In this document: piece after piece, positions 25,302 to 34,931 of the stretch
Layout: each line of letters starts with the position of its first letter
How positions within the stretch are numbered: position 1 is the stretch's first letter
Assembly: GCA_007132975.1 (NCBI GenBank)
Contig: SLNO01000042.1
Span: 1-64,000 of the forward strand
From: Balneolales bacterium
Lineage (GTDB): Bacteria > Bacteroidota > Rhodothermia > Balneolales > Natronogracilivirgulaceae
Direction: 5' to 3'
DNA: 64,000 bases
The notes under the pieces: generated by a model
The model's input: the letters and a program-made list of their open reading frames with translations, nothing else
What the model was told of the DNA's origin: nothing
Database searches by the model: none
Translations under genes and position numbers: made by a program

Positions 25302-27674
25302 ATGACAACCGTATCCACAAGAAAAATGGACTTTATGCCTTTTATAATGAGATATGCCAGTTTGGTAATCCTGCTATTGATTATCTGCCCGTTTGCGACA
25401 CCGGTGGCTGGGTTTTCGGGTAGTGACACCGACCGCGCTGCCGACTATCCATTCCGACCTCACAACGAAGTGGTGTTCTCGGAGCTTGAGCTGCATCTGG
25501 AGACAGGTTTTGAAAAGGGGGTTATTCGGGGCACAGCCAATTACCGATTCAGGCCGAAGCACGGCCACATTGAAAAGCTGGTCTGGCAGGCTTCCGGCAT
25601 GGAGGTGAGGGAGCTGAGACTTAACGGTGAACAGGTATCGTACCGGCTGAGCGGCGACTCACTGGTGGTTCCATTTCCGGAGGCGCCGGATCAAGGCAGG
25701 GAGCATACGATTTCGGTGACCTACGTTGCGGAGCCCGTGTTCGGTGTGCATTTCCGACATAATGGCACCATTTTTTCTTCAGCCTTGCCCGGCAGCAATG
25801 CACACTGGGTTCCCGGCCCCATCCACCCATGGGCTGCCATGCCCGTTGTCGTGAGGCTGGAGGTCCCCGCAGGCAAGAAAGGTGTGGCCAGCGGCTCCCT
25901 TGAACGACAGTCAACAAGCGAGAAAGGGCAACTTTTTGTATTCCGAACCTCTGCGGCTGTTTCCCTTGCCGATCTGTTTTTTGCTGTTGGTGATTTTGAG
26001 GAGGAAGACTCCTTTTCCGGCACAAAGAATCTCAGGATCTACCGGGAACAGGGCGTTTCCAGTGCGGGACGTATGCAGGAGCTGCTATCATTCATAACCC
26101 GGCAAGTCAGGGATCATGAGCGGCTGTTGCAGAGCGAGCTGCCCCTGCCGGCTTTCCATGCCGTTATTCTCTCTGACGATATGTGGGAGACTCAGCCATA
26201 TTACGCCGGGGCCGTTGTGATCAATGACAGCCGGGGCCAGCAGGAAAGTGTCATTTCCAGGGCCATCGCGGCACAATGGTTCGGAATTGCACTTAGACCT
26301 GAAAAATGGGGTGAATCCCGGCATATCATCATGCTGCAGGCATTGGCAGCCGAGAAATCCGGTATTCCGGACTGGCAGATCGTGGATGACCCTGTCGCGG
26401 GCGATTTTGTCATCCCGGAAACAGTATATGACATGGTAACAATGAATCGATGGCAGTGGGCGAGGCAGCATATTAGGAGTGGGAGGGAGCCGGTCCTGCA
26501 GGATGCACTGGACGCCTCGCTCCGTCCACTTGCCTCCCGCAGGGGGGTTCTGACAGCCAATGACTTTTCGTCTATGATCTACGAAAAGACAGGCCGGTGG
26601 ATGGATGTACCCAAAATTGCCGATCCTGGGCCGGAAGTTGCTCTTCGCTATCGGGTTGAAGTGGAAGAAGTGCGGGGATCGGACCGGATATTATTGCGGT
26701 TCATACCTTTGGATGATATCAGCGATGATTCTTTCGCCGTTCGGGTGCACATGGTGCGTGATGGCGCCATCCGGGATGAAACTGTGACGTTTTCCGGCAG
26801 TGGGGACGATGTCGAGATCTCACCGGGAGGCTTCATCAACAATCTGTGGTTGACGTTCTCTGAAGATGAGTCCGTTCGCTTTGACTTGGAGAAACCCTTT
26901 GCGTTCTGGCTTTATCAGCTACGCAGGGACGAGAGTCCGGAACGCAGGAAAGAAGCGGCCCTTGCACTCAAGGACTTTGCATCTGATCCTGATCTGCAGC
27001 TGGCCGTGCAGGATGTCATGAACAGGGAAGAAGACCCCGGTGTGCTTGCCGCCATGCACACTCTCATGGCTGAGCTTACGAGTGGAGCAAGCGGAACAGA
27101 ACGGAGGTTCCTGGACGGCCTGGGCTCCCGACATGAGCGGGTCCGCCATGAATCCATGAGAGCGCTGGGAGCCTACAGGGGCAACAGCAGGGTGGAAAGC
27201 GAAGTGTTGTCAGTTATACAGGTTTCGGATGACATCACGCTTGTAAATGAGGCCATCCGCACATACCGCAAGCTGATTGTTGCAGACGATTTCCGCGACT
27301 TTGCCATCCGGTTTCTGAGAGAAGACCGCCAGGAACAGCTGTTTACCAAAACACTGGTGGAAGAGCTTTTTGCCGTGCCCATAAACGAGAATACTGTAAA
27401 CGCCGTTGCAGAATATCTTAACCGGGGCTATCCATTTGAGCTCCGCTGGCTGGCATATCGGCAGCTCAGGAAACATGCGGCCGGCACCGGATGGCAGAAA
27501 GGTTTCATTGATGACTTTTCCAATGACCCCGATCCAAGGATCCGCTTCGCGACTCTTTTTTCCATTCCACAAATGAATTTTGAGGATAGGGGACCTTTTT
27601 TGGAGTCCCGTATGTTGGTTGAGTACGATATTCGTATATTGAAAAAGTTGAGCGGGCTTGCCTCCTCCAATTAA
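25302..27674 (+). CDS. M1-peptidase-like exported protein lacking the zinc site
   Basis: The N-terminal half has the M1 aminopeptidase plan: a saddle domain (residues 55-240, e.g. LHLETGFEKGVIRGTANYRF) and a catalytic-like domain. A signal peptide covers residues 17-37. The catalytic residues are lost: the HEXXHxWFG position reads RAIAAQWFG (320-328), the third Glu position is Ile343, and the GAMEN position reads GAVVI (303-307). The C-terminal 240 residues are alpha-helical, HEAT-like repeats (RRKEAALALKDFASDP, ERVRHESMRALGAYRG, DPRIRFATLFSI). Probably a non-catalytic periplasmic binding or scaffold protein. 790 residues; coupled to the phosphatase gene by a 3-bp gap. Confidence 0.75.
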   Translation: MTTVSTRKMDFMPFIMRYASLVILLLIICPFATPVAGFSGSDTDRAADYPFRPHNEVVFSELELHLETGFEKGVIRGTANYRFRPKHGHIEKLVWQASGMEVRELRLNGEQVSYRLSGDSLVVPFPEAPDQGREHTISVTYVAEPVFGVHFRHNGTIFSSALPGSNAHWVPGPIHPWAAMPVVVRLEVPAGKKGVASGSLERQSTSEKGQLFVFRTSAAVSLADLFFAVGDFEEEDSFSGTKNLRIYREQGVSSAGRMQELLSFITRQVRDHERLLQSELPLPAFHAVILSDDMWETQPYYAGAVVINDSRGQQESVISRAIAAQWFGIALRPEKWGESRHIIMLQALAAEKSGIPDWQIVDDPVAGDFVIPETVYDMVTMNRWQWARQHIRSGREPVLQDALDASLRPLASRRGVLTANDFSSMIYEKTGRWMDVPKIADPGPEVALRYRVEVEEVRGSDRILLRFIPLDDISDDSFAVRVHMVRDGAIRDETVTFSGSGDDVEISPGGFINNLWLTFSEDESVRFDLEKPFAFWLYQLRRDESPERRKEAALALKDFASDPDLQLAVQDVMNREEDPGVLAAMHTLMAELTSGASGTERRFLDGLGSRHERVRHESMRALGAYRGNSRVESEVLSVIQVSDDITLVNEAIRTYRKLIVADDFRDFAIRFLREDRQEQLFTKTLVEELFAVPINENTVNAVAEYLNRGYPFELRWLAYRQLRKHAAGTGWQKGFIDDFSNDPDPRIRFATLFSIPQMNFEDRGPFLESRMLVEYDIRILKKLSGLASSN

Positions 27675-27694
27675 CATACAACTGTAACAAGTCT

Positions 27695-27958
27695 ATGAAT
27701 TACATCATTAAACTTCCGCCAAAGTCAAAGCGTGATGACATCATTGACGCATGGGTTAATGATGTCTTGCATGACCACGACTACAGCCGGCTCAGAGCCA
27801 CCATCAACCATCTGATTGAAAGTGGTTTTAACAGGGACGGTGTCATGTTCATGTTCTTGCACCGTACAACGCACGAGATTGCCTGTAAAAGAATTGTCAG
27901 CAAATCGCGTTACGAACTCGCTGAAATCGCGTTCAGCAACCCTATTAGTTTGAATTGA
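27695..27958 (+). CDS. Small protein of unknown function
   Basis: 87 residues, not recognised. Starts MNYIIKLPPKSKRDDIIDAW and has a mixed helical, charged composition, with no signal peptide or membrane segment, so it should be cytoplasmic. It begins 20 bp after the M1-like stop in the same direction and ends facing the ABC exporter genes. No motif seen that indicates function. Coding status is supported by normal amino-acid use, spacing and lack of a competing gene. Confidence 0.55.
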   Translation: MNYIIKLPPKSKRDDIIDAWVNDVLHDHDYSRLRATINHLIESGFNRDGVMFMFLHRTTHEIACKRIVSKSRYELAEIAFSNPISLN

Positions 27959-28052
27959 ACGGCAATCGCACACAGTAGAGGAAAGCTGTTCGGTTTATCC
28001 ATCTCATCTGCCACTATCAGGAGACTCAGGCCCCGGATGCGACACTGCGCGC

Positions 28053-29339
28053 TCATTTCTCACGCATCCACTTCAAAAGTTCGCGGAATGTGGCTTTCTT
28101 TCCATACATCAGGATACCTGTTCGGTAAATCCTTGCGCTCAGCCAGATCAGCACAACAAATGTCAGTATCATCAGCAGTATGGTAAGTCCAAACTGCCAA
28201 AAAGGGATCTGAAGCACGGCCATGCGCACAGGCATCAAAATAGGTGCAAAAAAGGGCACCATGGATAAGACGATGGACAAGGTTGATGCCGGATCGTCGG
28301 ATACCGGCATCAGGAACATGATAGGCACGATTATCAGCATTATGATGGGGATCTGGAGCTGTTGACTGTCCGACTCCTGGTCGACGGCCGATCCCACTGC
28401 AGCGAAAAGAGCACTGTAAATAAGAAAGCCAAGCAGGAAAAAAAGCACGAATCCTATCCATATCATGGGGCCAATCGGAGGTATGCTGAATGCTGCCACT
28501 TCTGCCGCCGACTCAGCGGCATTTACGGTCTCAGGTGTTGCGGGGGTATAGAAAAATGATATCAACGGGCCAGCCACCGCCAGCAGCATGGCGCCGCTGA
28601 CCGCCCAAATGGTGAACTGGGTCAGGCCCAGCAGCGCTACACCGGCGACCTTGCCCATAAGCAACTCGAACGGTCTCACAGCTGAGGCGATCACCTCAAC
28701 GATCCGGCTTGTCTTCTCTTCCATCACGCTGCGCATGATAACGGCACCGTAGCCGAACATGGCTCCGTATATAATGAAGCCCATGATAAATCCAAGGACC
28801 ATGTAGAATTCGCTATGGGCGGTCTCCTCGCCCTCCGCCGATATGGTGAGATGTTCGGTCTGTACACGGTCAGCCAGTACCTGCCTTACTTCCGCGGGTG
28901 TGTCAAGACGGTCAAGTCGGATGTCGCGCACTGTTCTCTGTACATCTGATCTGATCCGCGAAGTAACTGTCATTCCCACAGTGCCGCCATGAAAAAACAA
29001 GGCCCGTCCCTCTCCATCCAGCAATTCATGAGGAATGACCAGGAATCCTTCGATCTCTCCGCGAATGAGGGCTTGTCTCAAGGAATCCGGCACGGTATCG
29101 GTAAGTCGATATCTGACGGAATCGGCGGCCACCAGTTCTTGTCCCACAGCACCAGTTTCATCAAAGACATAGAACTGCCGAACCCGGTCACCTGACATGG
29201 TGACAACGAGCGCCGGCAGTACAAGCAGGAGGATCATTACTACCGGAGCAAGTATGGTTGATATGATGAATACCTTGCTTTTGAGTCTTGTGAGGTATTC
29301 CCGTTTAATGATCAGCAGAAGTTTTTCTTTTTGAATCAT
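28053..29339 (-). CDS. ABC-2 type transporter permease (NatB-like)
   Basis: Membrane half of an ABC exporter. The first hydrophobic segment (VFIISTILAPVVMILLLVLPALV) is followed by a large extracytoplasmic loop (about residues 50-170), then five or six transmembrane segments (VLGFIMGFIIYGAMFGYGAV to LTILLMILTFVVLIWLSARI). MEEKTSRIVEVIASAVRPFELLMGK is the hallmark of the NatB/ABC-2 family. Its ATG overlaps the upstream ATPase stop by 4 bp. Sodium or drug export is possible; the substrate is not readable. Confidence 0.87.
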   Translation of the reverse strand: MIQKEKLLLIIKREYLTRLKSKVFIISTILAPVVMILLLVLPALVVTMSGDRVRQFYVFDETGAVGQELVAADSVRYRLTDTVPDSLRQALIRGEIEGFLVIPHELLDGEGRALFFHGGTVGMTVTSRIRSDVQRTVRDIRLDRLDTPAEVRQVLADRVQTEHLTISAEGEETAHSEFYMVLGFIMGFIIYGAMFGYGAVIMRSVMEEKTSRIVEVIASAVRPFELLMGKVAGVALLGLTQFTIWAVSGAMLLAVAGPLISFFYTPATPETVNAAESAAEVAAFSIPPIGPMIWIGFVLFFLLGFLIYSALFAAVGSAVDQESDSQQLQIPIIMLIIVPIMFLMPVSDDPASTLSIVLSMVPFFAPILMPVRMAVLQIPFWQFGLTILLMILTFVVLIWLSARIYRTGILMYGKKATFRELLKWMREK

Positions 29340-30247
29340 TGCGATACCTCCCTTGAAACGGAATCAATGAAAATCTCCTGGATACTGGGCTGGACCAGTT
29401 CAAAGCCGAGGACCCGCACATTTTTCTGGGCTTCTTGCAGAATGGCCTGGTCATCGGCTCCGTCCAGCAGCCTTATCTCGGCAAAATTCGTGGATCTGTT
29501 GTTGATCCTGACGTTCTTCAGCCCGGAGAGGAACCGGCTGTCTCCGGCAAATCGGAGATGAATACTGTTTTGACCATAGGATGCCCGTATTTGTCCCAGA
29601 TCTCCGTTCAATATCAACTTGCCCTTGTTGAACAATGCGATATCATCGCACAGCTGCTCCACCTGTTCCATTCTGTGTGTCGCAAAAAAGATGGTCTTTC
29701 CGGAATCCCTGAGTTCCAGGATCACTTCCTTTAACACCTCACTGTTGATGGGATCCAGCCCGCTGAATGGTTCGTCAAAGATAAGACAGCCGGGATCATG
29801 AGCAATAGTTGCCACAAACTGGATTTTTTGCTGCATCCCCTTTGACAGCTCCCCAACCTCCTGGCCGATCCAGTCGTAAGCCCCGAATCTCTCGAGCCAA
29901 TAGCGAATGCGTTTTCTGGCATCGTCTCGAGTCAGTCCGCGAAGACGGGCAAGGTAGACAAGCTGCTCGCCAACTTTCATTTTTTTGTACAGCCCGCGTT
30001 CTTCGGGAAGGTAGCCCAGCCGGGATTGCGTCATGGGCCCCGCCGTGATCCCGAAAACCTTGATAGCACCGGAATCAGGTTTCAGAATGCTCGTTAGCAT
30101 CCTGATACTCGTGGTTTTTCCAGCCCCGTTTGGACCTAAAAGACCAAAAATCCGGCCCACTTTGACTTCGAAACTCACATTATCAACGGCCCTGTAGTCA
30201 CCGAACTGTTTGGTAACACCCTGGAATTCGACGATGCTGTCAATCAT
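29336..30247 (-). CDS. ABC transporter ATP-binding protein (NatA-like)
   Basis: Cytoplasmic ATPase partner of the permease. Walker A is GPNGAGKTTS (about residue 38), the signature motif is LSKGMQQKIQFV, Walker B is CLIFDEPFSGLDP and the switch His is in FFATHRMEQVEQL. The C-terminal 80 residues are the accessory domain typical of NatA/CcmA-like exporters. 303 residues. First gene of the pair, divergent from glgA. Confidence 0.92.
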   Translation of the reverse strand: MIDSIVEFQGVTKQFGDYRAVDNVSFEVKVGRIFGLLGPNGAGKTTSIRMLTSILKPDSGAIKVFGITAGPMTQSRLGYLPEERGLYKKMKVGEQLVYLARLRGLTRDDARKRIRYWLERFGAYDWIGQEVGELSKGMQQKIQFVATIAHDPGCLIFDEPFSGLDPINSEVLKEVILELRDSGKTIFFATHRMEQVEQLCDDIALFNKGKLILNGDLGQIRASYGQNSIHLRFAGDSRFLSGLKNVRINNRSTNFAEIRLLDGADDQAILQEAQKNVRVLGFELVQPSIQEIFIDSVSREVSQ

Positions 30248-30439
30248 GAACTATCACTGTTGGAGTTGTGGGAATTAGTCAGAAATCAGGAAAATAAAGT
30301 TTGTAAGATAGTCTTTGAATTTCTTATATACTTGTAAAATGTATCATGGAAACATAAGTGCGACTGGATGGCCTTGTGTTTAGATACATGTTTTAAAATC
30401 AAAGAAAATCGATACGTACATCTCAGCGAAAAGTTTCAC
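30248..30439. promoter_or_regulatory. Divergent intergenic region (ABC exporter / glgA)
   Basis: 192 bp, strongly AT-rich around 30290-30350. On the plus strand TATACTTG preceded by TTTG elements suggests a Bacteroidota-type promoter for glgA, but no pair has exact spacing. An in-frame ATG at 30368 would extend GlgA by 24 residues without similarity to the family, so the region is best read as non-coding. Confidence 0.3.
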
Positions 30440-31882
30440 ATGCAGGTACTTCATATAAGCTTCGAATGTTATCCAGTAGCCAAAGCAGGGGGGCTTGCTG
30501 ATGTAGTTGGAGCCCTTCCAAAATATTTGCAGCAGTTTGATGTCGACTCATGGGTGGTCATGCCCCGTTTTGATAACGAGTGGGTGCGCAATCATCAGCA
30601 GAATGTCGTCCACAGCGGTGTTGCAAAAATGGGTGACGAGAAATTTGATTACAGGATAGTCATGGAGGCAGGAGGGGTCCTTGGGTTTCCTCTCTACCTT
30701 GTGGATATACCCGGCCGTCTTGACCGCAGTGGCATTTATATTGATTCATACAGTGATTATGCCTACTGGGATGAATTTGAGCGTTTTGCTTCCTTCCAGA
30801 TCGCAGTTCTTGACTGGCTTAAATCCTTCAGCAAGAAACCGGACATCATCCATTGCCACGATCATCATACGGCCTTTATCCCGTTTCTGATGACCAGCTC
30901 TCCGGTCTACCACGAGTTCAAGTCCATCCCCTCAATCATTACCATCCACAATGGTCATTATCAGGGGTGGTACGATCCCGGAAAAAAATACCTGCTTCCG
31001 AAAATCGATCCCGAACGTGAAGGCTTTCTTTATTGGAATGGGCGCATGAACGCCCTTTCGGCAGGAATCCGCACTGCCTGGAGTATTACCACGGTTTCTG
31101 ATTCTTATCTGGATGAGCTCCAACATTCTTGCAAAGGGCTCGAGCCGCTGCTTTCTTATGAAAAACAGAAGTCTCTTGGCATCATCAATGGAATTGATAC
31201 CGATGTTTGGGACCCATCCACTGATCCCTTGGTCGTGGAAAATTTTGGCCAGGACAATTTTGCCACGGGTAAGGAAAAGAACAAAAAATGGATCTGCGAA
31301 GAATTTGGATTCAATCCTGAATTGCCTCTTTTTTCATTTATTGGAAGGCTGGTTGACGAAAAAGGAGCAGACCTGCTGCCTGATCTCATCATCCGTTATC
31401 TTGAGACCGGCCTCAAAGGAAGTTTCCTGATGCTTGGAACCGGTGAACCCTGGCTTCACAACCGGTTTATGGAAATGAAGGGTCACTATGTGAACTTTTT
31501 TGACGCCTCGCTATCCTACAATGAAGAACTGGCGCACCGCATGTACGCCGGCAGTGATTTCCTGATCATGCCCTCAAGGGTTGAACCGTGTGGTCTCAAT
31601 CAAATGTATGCCATGAGGTATGCAACGCTGCCGATTGTCAGGAACATCGGTGGTCTGAAAGACACGGTAAAGGATTTTTCTGTGCCCGACGGCAATGGTA
31701 TTGTGTTTGATCATTTCAACCTGGATGATGCATACAACGCACTCAGCAGGGCGACTACCATATTCCATGACAAACACCTGATGGAAAATCTCCAAAAAAG
31801 AGCTATTACAGAAGATTTTTCCTGGCACAGCTCGGCCAAAAAGTATCATAACCTTTACACATCATTAATCAAGGAGAAGTGA
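30440..31882 (+). CDS. glgA: Glycogen synthase (GT5)
   Basis: Extends alpha-1,4-glucan from ADP-glucose. GT-B fold; the N-terminal ADP-glucose loop AKAGGLADVVGALP (about residues 13-26) corresponds to the KTGGL motif of E. coli, and the C-terminal lobe has FIGRLVDEKGADLL and PSRVEPCGLNQMYAMRYA. The ATG at 30440 gives 480 residues and the canonical MQVLHISFECYPVA start. Its TGA lies 2 bp before the glgC ATG, so substrate supply and polymerisation are encoded together. No branching enzyme or phosphorylase gene is in the window. Confidence 0.93.
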   Translation: MQVLHISFECYPVAKAGGLADVVGALPKYLQQFDVDSWVVMPRFDNEWVRNHQQNVVHSGVAKMGDEKFDYRIVMEAGGVLGFPLYLVDIPGRLDRSGIYIDSYSDYAYWDEFERFASFQIAVLDWLKSFSKKPDIIHCHDHHTAFIPFLMTSSPVYHEFKSIPSIITIHNGHYQGWYDPGKKYLLPKIDPEREGFLYWNGRMNALSAGIRTAWSITTVSDSYLDELQHSCKGLEPLLSYEKQKSLGIINGIDTDVWDPSTDPLVVENFGQDNFATGKEKNKKWICEEFGFNPELPLFSFIGRLVDEKGADLLPDLIIRYLETGLKGSFLMLGTGEPWLHNRFMEMKGHYVNFFDASLSYNEELAHRMYAGSDFLIMPSRVEPCGLNQMYAMRYATLPIVRNIGGLKDTVKDFSVPDGNGIVFDHFNLDDAYNALSRATTIFHDKHLMENLQKRAITEDFSWHSSAKKYHNLYTSLIKEK

Positions 31883-31884
31883 TC

Positions 31885-33156
31885 ATGAAGGATTCAACGA
31901 TTGCAGTGATTTTGGGTGGAGGAGCAGGAAGCCGATTGTTCCCCTTAACTAAAAACAGATCCAAACCAGCAGTCCCGGTAGGGGGGAAATACCGCCTTGT
32001 TGACATACCTATTTCAAACTGTCTTCATTCGGAAATCCGCCAGATATATGTCCTTACCCAGTTCAACTCCGCCTCACTGAATTCGCACATTAAAAACACG
32101 TTTCACTTTGACCATTTTTCCAGAGGTTTTGTTGATATCCTGGCGGCGGAACAGACTCCAAGCTCCCATCAGTGGTATCAGGGAACAGCGGATGCTGTCA
32201 GGCAAACGTTTCGCTACCTGCAAAACCACCGGGCCGACAAAATTCTGATCCTGTCTGGTGATCAGCTGTACCAGATGGACTATCGGGAAATGATGAAAGC
32301 CCACGACCAGAACAACGCAGAGATCACCATCGGGACTATCCCCGTGAATGCCCATGACGCAACAGGTTTCGGAATATTGAAAACCGATGATAATGGCATG
32401 ATAGCCAGCTTCATAGAAAAACCGCCGCTGGAACAACTTGAAGGATGGGAGTCAGATGTTCCTGAGGAAATGAAAGCACAGGGTAAAATCTATCTGGCTT
32501 CCATGGGGATTTATATTTTCAACAAGGATGCACTGTGGAACCTGATCAATGAAAACCCGGAGGCTCTCGATTTCGGTAAAGAGATCATCCCAAAGGCCAT
32601 CACCTCACAAATGAGGGTTGCCAGTTACAAGTACACCGGATACTGGACGGATATCGGGACTATCAGATCGTTCTACGAAGCGAATCTTGAGCTGGCCGAT
32701 CCTCTTCCACAATTCGATCTTTACGCTACTGGTAAAAGAATCTTCACAAGACCTCGCTTGCTGCCGCCTACCAAAATGTTCGGTTCCAGCGTGGACAGGT
32801 CGCTGATTGCGGAAGGATGTATCATTGAGGCAGAATCCATCATCCACTCGGTAATCGGTATCCGGGCCCGGATCGGAGATGGCACCGTCATCAAGGAATC
32901 CATAGTCATGGGTAACGACTTTTATCCAACCATAGAGGAATTTCAGGAACACAATCCTGACATGCCCCCACGTGGAATTGGTTCAAACTGTCATATTGAA
33001 CGTGCCATCATTGACAAAAATGCCCGAATTGGTCACAATGTAAAAATTATTGGAGGCGACCATCTTGAGGACACCCGCAACGATAATTACTCCATTGTTG
33101 AAGGTATAGTGGTGGTTGAGAAGAACGGTGTTATCAAGGACGGCACGGTAATCTGA
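31885..33156 (+). CDS. glgC: Glucose-1-phosphate adenylyltransferase
   Basis: Makes ADP-glucose, the committed step of glycogen synthesis. The nucleotidyltransferase domain starts with GGGAGSRLFPLT and KPAVPVGGKYRLVD; later motifs are ILSGDQLYQMDY, FIEKP and GYWTDIGTI; the C-terminal left-handed beta-helix carries IIEAESIIHSVIGIRARIGDG. 423 residues from the ATG at 31885, preceded by a strong AAGGAG site at 31871-31876. An in-frame GTG at 31879 is inside that site and unlikely to be used. Confidence 0.95.
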   Translation: MKDSTIAVILGGGAGSRLFPLTKNRSKPAVPVGGKYRLVDIPISNCLHSEIRQIYVLTQFNSASLNSHIKNTFHFDHFSRGFVDILAAEQTPSSHQWYQGTADAVRQTFRYLQNHRADKILILSGDQLYQMDYREMMKAHDQNNAEITIGTIPVNAHDATGFGILKTDDNGMIASFIEKPPLEQLEGWESDVPEEMKAQGKIYLASMGIYIFNKDALWNLINENPEALDFGKEIIPKAITSQMRVASYKYTGYWTDIGTIRSFYEANLELADPLPQFDLYATGKRIFTRPRLLPPTKMFGSSVDRSLIAEGCIIEAESIIHSVIGIRARIGDGTVIKESIVMGNDFYPTIEEFQEHNPDMPPRGIGSNCHIERAIIDKNARIGHNVKIIGGDHLEDTRNDNYSIVEGIVVVEKNGVIKDGTVI

Positions 33157-33212
33157 AGCTAATGAGAGTTCTTGTTGGTGATTTGGCGAGCGATTTAGCC
33201 CTAAAAACCGAC

Positions 33213-34925
33213 ATGGCGGTGTTTTCAGGCAGATCAGGACGCTTGCAAGTAGTGACTGCGTGGGTGTTATTGGCCATGTTTGTTGTCATGTCTGGTCTTC
33301 CGGGATGCGCCCGTGAGTATCCACGTGAAAGACCGGTTTCTTTTGAAGCCGGGGATACCGTGCGCATTGCCGTGATGGCGACAACAGATGTACATGGCCG
33401 TGTGCGAGCCTGGGATTACTACCGGAACAGGGAAGAACCCCGTTACGCACTGTCCAAAGTCGCCACTCTTGTGGACTCTGTCCGTTCCGTACATGAACAC
33501 ACTATGTTGCTGGATGCAGGTGATTGGCTTCAGGGAAATCCCTTTGCAGAATTCTTTGCCATGCATGATCCGCAAGAGCGCCACGTTCCGTTTCTTGCAG
33601 TCACGGACCACATGGGGTTTGATGCCATCGTTCTGGGCAACCATGAGTTCAATTTCGGGCTGGAGTATCTGGACCGGCAAATCGAAATGACAGAAACTCC
33701 TGTTATTGGTGCGAATATCTACCGTCACGGAACGCTTGAACCTGCATATCAGCCTTATGTGATCCGGGATATTGCAGGGGTACGGGTCGCCGTCATTGGT
33801 CTTACCACTCCTGGATCAGCCGTATGGGACAGGCCCCGTGTCGAAGGAATACTCGATTTTGGTGACGGACTGGAAGCGGCACACCGCTTTACTGCTCACG
33901 CACGCGAAGAGCATGAGGCCGATGTGGTGATTATTCTGGCTCATACCGGGCTGGATGGAGGCACCAGCTATCACCGGGATGATCTCGGTGAGGAGAACTT
34001 TGGGAGGGCCGTGGGTGAGCAGGTTCCTGGTGTGGACCTGCTGGTCCTTGGGCATACGCACCGTGCCATTGACGATGTCCGTCTGCAGGGCACTGATGGA
34101 AGACCTGTCGGTGTCATACAACCCGGTCGGTGGGCCTCGCATCTGGGATTAGCCGAACTGAAGCTGGTAATGGACGAAGATGGCCAGATTCGTGTAGCCG
34201 CTGTTTCGACGGCCAACCACTCTGTTGAGAAGGTGGAAGAGCATCCTGACATAGTTCGACTAACGCTGGATGAACACAATGACGTCGTCGCATTTGTAAC
34301 GGAGCCCGTGGCCATGACCAATGATGAATGGTCAGCACGCGATGCACGCAGAAAGGACACCCCAATCATTGACTTGATCCAGAAGGTGCAAATCGAGCAA
34401 ACAGGCGCACAGATCTCGGCGGCAGCTGCCTTCAACACTTCTGTCACCTTTGGTACCGGCCCCATTACCAGGGGTGATATTGCACTGCTGTACCCATTCT
34501 ACAACACCCTCTACAAACTTGAGGTGACAGGGGCACAGATACGAAGTTTTCTGGAACACACATCGCAATATTACACAAGTGACACCGATGAGCAGGGCAG
34601 GCCGGTTGTGAACAGGGGATGGCCCGGTTTCAATTTTGACATGCTTTCAGGCATCGAATATGTGCTTGATCTCAGAAACCCGTCAGGGGAGCGTGTAACC
34701 TTGCTTACCCATAATGGTGAGTCCGTGTCTGCAAATGACCAATTCACCATGGCTGTAAACTCTTACCGGGCTGAGGGTGGTGGCGGCTTTGATATGCTTC
34801 AGGAGGCACCAGTCCTTATGACCATTGATCGTTCTGTTGCTGATTTGATACTGGAATATCTCCAGGAGAAAGAGGTCATCCAGCATGATGATGTTTTCGA
34901 AGAAAACTGGAACCTTGCATATTGA
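33213..34925 (+). CDS. 5'-nucleotidase / 2',3'-cyclic phosphodiesterase family lipoprotein
   Basis: Exported metallophosphoesterase of the UshA/CpdB family that strips phosphate from nucleotides outside the inner membrane. The signal peptide ends in the lipobox LPGC. The metallophosphatase domain has TTDVHGR, LDAGDWLQGNP, LGNHEFNFG and LGHTHRA; the C-terminal 5'-nucleotidase domain has NTLYKLEVTGAQ and AVNSYRAEGGGGF for base binding. The DYYRNREEPRYALSK stretch is closer to CpdB than UshA. The ATG at 33213 leaves a normal signal peptide; the ATG at 33162 would add 17 residues. Confidence 0.86.
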   Translation: MAVFSGRSGRLQVVTAWVLLAMFVVMSGLPGCAREYPRERPVSFEAGDTVRIAVMATTDVHGRVRAWDYYRNREEPRYALSKVATLVDSVRSVHEHTMLLDAGDWLQGNPFAEFFAMHDPQERHVPFLAVTDHMGFDAIVLGNHEFNFGLEYLDRQIEMTETPVIGANIYRHGTLEPAYQPYVIRDIAGVRVAVIGLTTPGSAVWDRPRVEGILDFGDGLEAAHRFTAHAREEHEADVVIILAHTGLDGGTSYHRDDLGEENFGRAVGEQVPGVDLLVLGHTHRAIDDVRLQGTDGRPVGVIQPGRWASHLGLAELKLVMDEDGQIRVAAVSTANHSVEKVEEHPDIVRLTLDEHNDVVAFVTEPVAMTNDEWSARDARRKDTPIIDLIQKVQIEQTGAQISAAAAFNTSVTFGTGPITRGDIALLYPFYNTLYKLEVTGAQIRSFLEHTSQYYTSDTDEQGRPVVNRGWPGFNFDMLSGIEYVLDLRNPSGERVTLLTHNGESVSANDQFTMAVNSYRAEGGGGFDMLQEAPVLMTIDRSVADLILEYLQEKEVIQHDDVFEENWNLAY

Positions 34926-34931
34926 TTCCGC

